This document shows, piece after piece, positions 59,520 through 64,000 of a stretch of 64,000 nt of DNA. Below the pieces are notes generated by a model. That model did not search any database, was not told where the DNA came from, and worked only from the letters and a program-made list of their open reading frames with translations. The translations under genes and the position numbers were made by a program. Position 1 is the first letter of the stretch, and each line of letters begins with the position of its first letter. Source of the DNA: Paenibacillus physcomitrellae (lineage in GTDB: Bacteria; Bacillota; Bacilli; Paenibacillales; Paenibacillaceae); contig NZ_CP022584.1 in assembly GCF_002240225.1 (NCBI RefSeq), forward strand, positions 3,934,094 through 3,998,093. Reading direction: 5' to 3'.

Positions 59520-59550
59520 TTGACCTGGAGCCGGCTCCAAGTTGTATAAT
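59520..59550 (+). promoter_or_regulatory. MerR-type promoter of the merR gene (19-base spacer)
   Basis: TTGACC (59520-59525), 19 bases and TATAAT (59545-59550), with palindrome CTGGAGCCGGCTCCAAG in the spacer. The same operator is found at the divergent promoter. Transcription starts very near the MerR gene (start at 59582). Confidence 0.88.
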
Positions 59551-59581
59551 GCATGAAACACAATTTTCGGGAGGGAACAGA

Positions 59582-60073
59582 ATGAAAGAAGAGCTGGCTT
59601 ACGGAATAAAGCAGACCTCCAGGCTTACCGGGATTCCTGAAGATACGATCCGTTATTATGAGAAGATATCGCTGCTTCCCCACATTGAACGCAAAGAGAA
59701 CGGGCACCGCGTCTACCGGCAGGAGGATATTCAAACGATCCGCCTGTTGTCCTGCCTGAAGAAAACCGGGATGCCGCTCGAAGAAATGCGGCCTTTTCTG
59801 GCGGTTTCGGCGGATGCTGATCCGGCGGAGTATCCTGAGCTGGTGGAGCACCTGAGAGGTCACCGGGAGAATATCGTCAGCCAAATCGCTTCCCTGCAGC
59901 AGGTAGTCGATTTTATCGATATGAAGCTGGAGGAAGGGAGGTACCGGGGAGACTGTCTTGATGAAACGCTGGCGGAAGAAGAGCGGGGAGAGACGGAAGG
60001 GGAAGCAAGGTCCGTTTCTCCGGTTCAGATGAGCTATTTTCCGGTAACGTCTGCAAAGGACCGTGCAATTTAA
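59582..60073 (+). CDS. MerR-family transcriptional regulator
   Basis: 163 residues. An N-terminal MerR HTH (YGIKQTSRLTGIPEDTIRYY, then NGHRVYRQEDIQTIRLLSCL) and a long dimerisation coiled coil (about 85-130) are followed by an acidic C-terminal tail (EEERGETEGEAR). There are no paired cysteines for metal or redox sensing, so a small organic effector is likely, perhaps the substrate of the SDR it controls. It starts at ATG 59582 behind GGGAGGG. It regulates both its own promoter and the divergent SDR promoter through twin operators. A terminator lies about 40 bases beyond its stop. Confidence 0.9.
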   Translation: MKEELAYGIKQTSRLTGIPEDTIRYYEKISLLPHIERKENGHRVYRQEDIQTIRLLSCLKKTGMPLEEMRPFLAVSADADPAEYPELVEHLRGHRENIVSQIASLQQVVDFIDMKLEEGRYRGDCLDETLAEEERGETEGEARSVSPVQMSYFPVTSAKDRAI

Positions 60074-60092
60074 ACGATGAACCCATCAGCGG

Positions 60093-60142
60093 AATTAAAA
60101 AAGAAAGGGACGCGCCAGCTAGGGTTTAGGCATCGTCCCTTA
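60093..60142 (-). terminator. Terminator of the fucosidase gene
   Basis: AAGGGACG and CGTCCCTT pair around a 21-base loop; on the minus strand the stem is followed by TCTTTTTT. Placed just after the GH29 stop codon, it also closes the merR transcript poorly. Confidence 0.65.
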
Positions 60143-60153
60143 AAGGTTCTAAA

Positions 60154-61671
60154 TTAAGTTAGAGTATAATGATACACCTCAAACGTCTGCAGGGTCGGGT
60201 ACCAGCGGGACTGCTCAATGACGAGACGAATCCGGCGTGCCGCGACAGGCGGAAAGCGGCAGATATGCTTGTAGCCGATCACCGTTCCTTTATAAATCGG
60301 CCGCCAGCAGGCTTCTGATTCGTTGGCTCGCGCTCGCTCGCTCTTGGACATCTCATCCGCCGCTGTATCTCTGTTCACATTTCCGACCTCAAGAACTTCC
60401 TCGTCCTCTAAAACCTCGATCCGGAAAGCTTCAACCCGCTGCCCGACCGAAATATGCTCCTGCAATACGATCCGGTTAAACGTTTGTGTCTCGCCAAGAT
60501 CAAATTCCAGTTCTGCCTGCTCGGCTCCTTCGGGTGCCGACCAGTAGGTATCCGAAGCGCTAAAGACCGCCGGGCCACCATGCTCGGCGTCAAGACTGGC
60601 GGAGGTTTTGACCGCCGCATTCGCTGCCAGATTGCGGCTGTACAGCCTGCGAATGCGTTCGCCAAGCCCGGCCAGGCTGCGCACATCCTGCTCGTGAATG
60701 AGCCCCCGGCGGTCCGGCGGCAGGTTGAGCAGGAAAGCGGAGTTGCCGCCAACCGTCCGCTCGTACAGCTCCATCAGCTCATCCGGCGATTTGACCTTGT
60801 CATCCTCCGAAGCATGGTAGAACCAGCCGGGGCGGATGGAGGTATTCACTTCGGCCGGATACCACACTAGCGCCTCCGACTTCTCGATAATGCTGCGGCT
60901 GCCAAGATCGTCTTCATCGGAATTGATGCGGGAAGCAAAGGTCCCGTCATCCTCGGACTGCGACTTCTCCTGGATTTTCTCGTTATCCTGCAGGCTTGCG
61001 GGCACCACACTCCATTCGGAGGTGCGGGTATGTCCGGCTTCATTGCCGCACCAGCGCACATCCGGCCCACAGACCGATATAACGGCATTCGGCTGATGCT
61101 CCCGGATCATGGCGTAATAGCGGTCCCAGTCATAGACCTGCCGTTTGCCGTTCGGGCCTTCGCCGCAGGCGCCGTCAAACCAGACGCTGAACAGCTCGCC
61201 GTAGCCGGTCAGCAGCTCGGTTAACTGCTTGGCGAAGAAGTTGTTGTAGGCGTCTGAATCCCCGTAGCTCGGCTCGTGCCGGTCCCACGGAGAGAGATAG
61301 ATGCCGAATTTCAGTCCGGCTTCCCGGCAGGCGTCCGATACTTCGCGGACAAGATCGCCTTTGCCGCCCCGCCAAGGACTGTTCTTCACGGAATGCTCCG
61401 TCACCGCGCTGGGCCATAAGCAGAAGCCGTCGTGATGTTTGCAGGTCAGGATCAGGGCTTTCATGCCGGCCGATTTGCAGGCTGCCACCCACTGGCGGGC
61501 ATCCAGCTCTGTCGGCTGAAAAAGGGCGGGAGACTCGTCACCGAGTCCCCATTCCCGGTCCGTGAACGTGTTCACGGTGAAGTGGATAAAAGCGTAAAAT
61601 TCCAGGGACTGCCAGGCCAGCTGGCGCGGAGCCGGCTTGACCCGGGCAGCTTCCCGAATAGAAATGGCCAT
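60154..61671 (-). CDS. GH29 alpha-L-fucosidase
   Basis: A 505-residue retaining glycosidase, intracellular by lack of a signal peptide. The family start has WQSLEFYAFIHFTVNTFTDREWG, the substrate site is LTCKHHDGFCLWPSAVTEHSV, and the nucleophile is Asp166 in FSVWFDGACGEG. The C-terminal part (about 345-505) is a beta-sandwich/F5-8C-like region. GH29-B enzymes cut alpha-1,3/1,4-fucose; GH29-A are broader, and the branch was not resolved. ATG at 61671 follows AAAGGAAG; a TTG at 61692 would place this site inside the gene. The preceding secreted multi-domain protein is in the same transcription unit. Confidence 0.88.
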   Translation of the reverse strand: MAISIREAARVKPAPRQLAWQSLEFYAFIHFTVNTFTDREWGLGDESPALFQPTELDARQWVAACKSAGMKALILTCKHHDGFCLWPSAVTEHSVKNSPWRGGKGDLVREVSDACREAGLKFGIYLSPWDRHEPSYGDSDAYNNFFAKQLTELLTGYGELFSVWFDGACGEGPNGKRQVYDWDRYYAMIREHQPNAVISVCGPDVRWCGNEAGHTRTSEWSVVPASLQDNEKIQEKSQSEDDGTFASRINSDEDDLGSRSIIEKSEALVWYPAEVNTSIRPGWFYHASEDDKVKSPDELMELYERTVGGNSAFLLNLPPDRRGLIHEQDVRSLAGLGERIRRLYSRNLAANAAVKTSASLDAEHGGPAVFSASDTYWSAPEGAEQAELEFDLGETQTFNRIVLQEHISVGQRVEAFRIEVLEDEEVLEVGNVNRDTAADEMSKSERARANESEACWRPIYKGTVIGYKHICRFPPVAARRIRLVIEQSRWYPTLQTFEVYHYTLT

Positions 61672-61738
61672 GGTTTTGTCTTCCTTTAGCAAGTTATTAG
61701 CTTTCCTAACCCGATGTATCTTGTTCCGCTGTCTAATC

Positions 61739-64000
61739 TTAATGGTTGAATTTCAGTTTCCCGTTATACAGCTGGGCGACCTGTTGATCTGTCAGAGCAC
61801 CGTCTAAAATGAGGACTTCGTCCATCAGGCCGTAATAAGGATTTTTGCCTTCGGCCCCCGTGGATTGATTGCCGAGCAGCAGCGGTTTGTTATTGGCGAA
61901 CAAGTCAGCGCCTTCCTTAGAGACGGGCACGGACATGACGAGTTCGCCGTTGATATAAATCTTATACGTGTGACGGTCATAAGATTGCACAACCTGGCTC
62001 CATTTTCCCGCCGGGACGGTCAGATCCGAGTTTGGACCAAGCGTCGTCGGATACCAGCGTGCGCCTTTAGTTCCGTCTTGGCCCTCTAGGATGAACGGAT
62101 TCTGGAAGCCGCCGGCCGGAGCATCTGTTAGCAGCGTAGCGCTGTACATTTCGTTGGCGTTATCGCCTTTGGAGTACAACACCTCGGCGCCGTTCGCCGC
62201 TGGAGCAGACAACCCGTAATCATCCGGTTTGACCCACATCGAAATCGTATATGAGCTTCGTTTCAACTGTTCACTATCCGGAATGGAAATGTAGCTGTCC
62301 GGCGCTGAACCATGATTGCCGAACCGGAGCGCCCGGCCTTTATAGCTGTCATTATTGACGATATCGACCGAAGCCGATTTGGTGGCGTTCAGTCCGCTCC
62401 CTGAGCTGTCCTTCACCTCGCTGCTGTTGCTGCGGACATTGTCAAAGGTGTAATGGGCAACCACGTCCACTTGTGCCGGTTCTGGCTGTTCCGGGGCTAT
62501 GCCGGCCGGATCGCCTATAGCTTCAGGATCGTTATATACGGCGATTTCAGCAAGAGAAGGAGCATTGGCCGCTTGATGCAGGGTCATTCTGATTTGATTT
62601 GCGGTCACCGGTTCAAATACCGCGGTATGACTGGCGCCGATGCCATAACCCTCATAAAAAGGCACCCAGTCCGTTCCATTCCAGTAGTCATAGCTGTAGG
62701 TGCCGACGGCAGGCTGGAAGGGGCGGTAATTGCCCGTCTCCGGCGGAGTGGTCACATACTCCTCTGCTTTGATGGAGTTAAAGGTGGATTCCTCTCCTAA
62801 ATCAATCGTAATCGACTGCTCCTTGTTGGTGCTTGACGTCCAATACGTGCTCGGCAGGCCGTCCGTGATGGAACCAGCTGCGTAAGGCGTTGTGCTCGTA
62901 AAGTCGGTGGTCACCTTTTTCCCCAAGGCCAGGTTCACGATTTCCGGCGGATTCTCCGGCGTAACCCGGTCGCCCTGCTGCACCTCCTGTACGCCGATGT
63001 CCGGCGCTTCTCCATAATAAAGCGGATTCCCGTAGAAATCCTTGTCGCCGAGCTGCGGCACGTAGATGCCGGCGTCAACCAGCGGCGAGCTTTCCTGCAG
63101 CTTGTAGCCGTCCCAGACGGTCGCGCCGCTCAGCACCCCGTTTGGACCAGCGCTAGGCGCCTGGCCGGGGTTCACAAAACCGGGATCGGCGGTGATTTTA
63201 TGCGGATCCTCCGGTAAGCCGGTAGCCGTAAATCCGTTCGCCGAATAGAACACGTTATGGCTGAATTTGCCCGTGCCGTAATCATCAGGGGAAGCAGCCC
63301 AGGTAGACGGCGATGGACCCGTTTTGTCGTAGAACACATTGTTGTAGAAATAATACGGCACTTGATCGAAATAAGCCCCGATGTCATCGTTCCGGTTGGT
63401 GAACGCGGTTTTTTGTCCGTTATAGATAAACACGTTGTTCAGGAAATAGGCAGGTGAAGAGTCCGGTCCGAACCAGCCAAACTTGATCAGGTATTCACCG
63501 TCATCATCGCTGATATTATAACGGGCGATGTTGTTGGCGCTGCGGCCCAGATAAGACATCCAGCCCATCGGGTTGTCATGTGTGTAGTTATATTGATAAA
63601 CGATATTGATGTTCGGGGAATCAAAGTCAAAAGCGGTTCCGTCCCCATTGGTGGCGTCCGTGGTGGTTGGACCTCCGTATACCTCGTTATTCTGGAACAC
63701 AACGTTCCAGGATTTCCAAGGGTAAATGCCTGCGGCCTGAGCGTTATAACGTTTCATCCAGCCGTCCAGCACGTTGTATTCGACTACGGCGTCTTTGGCG
63801 TCGCACAGGTCGATGCCGCCTTGGGCGATGTCCTGCAAATAGTTGTGTCCGATATAAATGTTTGTCTGCCACAGGCCGTATCCGCCGACTTCGTCCTGAA
63901 AGTCGGTTTTGGTCGTGTAGTTGAAGTTGGCGATGCCAAGCAGATCGACATGTTTGATAAAGTTGCGTTCAATGCGGACGTCGTCAAACGTCATGTTTGG
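61739..64000 (-). CDS. Large secreted beta-helix/F5-8C/LamG protein, N-terminus outside window
   Basis: The visible 754 residues continue beyond the window edge. Domains in order are a right-handed parallel beta-helix (about 1-345, with NYLQDIAQGGIDLCDAKDAV and similar Asn/Asp/Gly-rich coils), an F5/8 type C carbohydrate-binding module (about 350-500, SITDGLPSTYWTSSTNKEQS), and a LamG/concanavalin-type domain (about 515-745, VAHYTFDNVRSNSSEV and SYTISMWVKPDDYG). It is most likely a secreted polysaccharide lyase or glycosidase acting on a plant or animal glycan; a catalytic residue set could not be identified in the visible part. It lies upstream of the GH29 gene, with 67 bases between. Confidence 0.85.
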   Translation of the reverse strand, partial: PNMTFDDVRIERNFIKHVDLLGIANFNYTTKTDFQDEVGGYGLWQTNIYIGHNYLQDIAQGGIDLCDAKDAVVEYNVLDGWMKRYNAQAAGIYPWKSWNVVFQNNEVYGGPTTTDATNGDGTAFDFDSPNINIVYQYNYTHDNPMGWMSYLGRSANNIARYNISDDDGEYLIKFGWFGPDSSPAYFLNNVFIYNGQKTAFTNRNDDIGAYFDQVPYYFYNNVFYDKTGPSPSTWAASPDDYGTGKFSHNVFYSANGFTATGLPEDPHKITADPGFVNPGQAPSAGPNGVLSGATVWDGYKLQESSPLVDAGIYVPQLGDKDFYGNPLYYGEAPDIGVQEVQQGDRVTPENPPEIVNLALGKKVTTDFTSTTPYAAGSITDGLPSTYWTSSTNKEQSITIDLGEESTFNSIKAEEYVTTPPETGNYRPFQPAVGTYSYDYWNGTDWVPFYEGYGIGASHTAVFEPVTANQIRMTLHQAANAPSLAEIAVYNDPEAIGDPAGIAPEQPEPAQVDVVAHYTFDNVRSNSSEVKDSSGSGLNATKSASVDIVNNDSYKGRALRFGNHGSAPDSYISIPDSEQLKRSSYTISMWVKPDDYGLSAPAANGAEVLYSKGDNANEMYSATLLTDAPAGGFQNPFILEGQDGTKGARWYPTTLGPNSDLTVPAGKWSQVVQSYDRHTYKIYINGELVMSVPVSKEGADLFANNKPLLLGNQSTGAEGKNPYYGLMDEVLILDGALTDQQVAQLYNGKLKFNH

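Noticed and set aside
59408..59884. 159-codon N-terminal extension of the SDR gene
   Set aside because: It would run through both MerR promoters and the merR gene; ATG at 59407 with AGGAGG is the true start.
1..64000. CRISPR arrays, tRNA or rRNA genes, prophage genes
   Set aside because: No regularly spaced direct repeats, no cloverleaf or rRNA-like sequence and no phage structural or integrase genes were seen on reading both strands.

Overview
The window looks like chromosomal DNA of an endospore-forming Firmicute, most likely a Paenibacillus or close relative. The signs are YesM/YesN-type two-component pairs beside CUT1 sugar ABC transporters that lack their own ATPase, a Tlp small acid-soluble spore protein gene, the bacillithiol pair yojF-bshB2, a KinA-like PAS kinase and AGGAGG-type ribosome binding sites throughout. 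No rRNA, tRNA, CRISPR array, phage module or replication origin was seen. The taxon is inferred from gene content, not from a marker gene.

Layout. 1-4.9 kb is AT-rich accessory DNA: the end of a nitroreductase gene, an SF0329-like gene, a complete IS3/IS150-group insertion sequence (1391-2610, 3-bp target duplication) and two PD-(D/E)XK nuclease-like genes. 5.0-14.9 kb is an arabinoside-use locus: YesN regulator, YesM kinase, binding protein, two permeases, a GH127 beta-L-arabinofuranosidase and a GH43 enzyme. 15.1-22.8 kb holds a NUDIX gene and then a LacI-controlled locus with a binding protein, two permeases and a GH31 alpha-xylosidase, flanked by copies of one palindromic operator. 23.0-26.5 kb holds a NERD-domain gene and a small divergent locus: an isochorismatase-fold hydrolase and a polysaccharide-deacetylase-fold hydrolase on one side, and on the other a regulator made of a MerR-type DNA-binding domain fused to a catalytically dead copy of the same isochorismatase fold. 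26.6-28.3 kb is decaying: a frameshifted DsbA-like gene and a deletion scar joining a kinase fragment to an epoxide hydrolase fragment.

28.5-38.4 kb is an AT-rich signalling block: a GAF/PAS kinase, a LytTR regulator, then one operon carrying HD-GYP, PAS-GGDEF, a single-domain receiver, a chemoreceptor, a PilZ protein and a MASE3 kinase. Together these can make, break and sense cyclic di-GMP. Two inverted Spo0A-box heptamers lie in the control region. 38.5-44.3 kb holds tlp, a HEAT-repeat gene, an exported SLH-amidase, pyroglutamyl peptidase and a sporulation-type kinase. 44.3-50.9 kb pairs two orphan Opp-type permeases with a divergent five-gene operon (amidohydrolase, DgaE-like lyase, DgaF-like aldolase, KDG kinase, GntR regulator) expected to turn an amino-sugar-acid derivative into pyruvate and a triose phosphate.

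51.1-55.2 kb carries two xylose-isomerase-like TIM-barrel proteins, a Gfo/Idh/MocA dehydrogenase and an AraC regulator. 55.2-58.4 kb has yjfB (too short for many gene callers), yojF-bshB2, a chloramphenicol-phosphotransferase-like kinase and a YitT membrane protein. 58.5-60.1 kb is a divergent SDR/MerR pair in which both promoters have the 19-bp spacer with an internal palindrome typical of MerR control. 60.2-64.0 kb holds a GH29 alpha-L-fucosidase and the downstream part of a large secreted beta-helix/F5-8C/LamG protein cut by the window edge.

The strongest candidate for something undescribed is the HTH-pseudoisochorismatase regulator at 25744-26511. Compared without gaps to its enzyme neighbour, it has lost the catalytic Cys and Lys but kept the Asp and the surrounding loop, so it may have become a ligand sensor for the pathway it controls.
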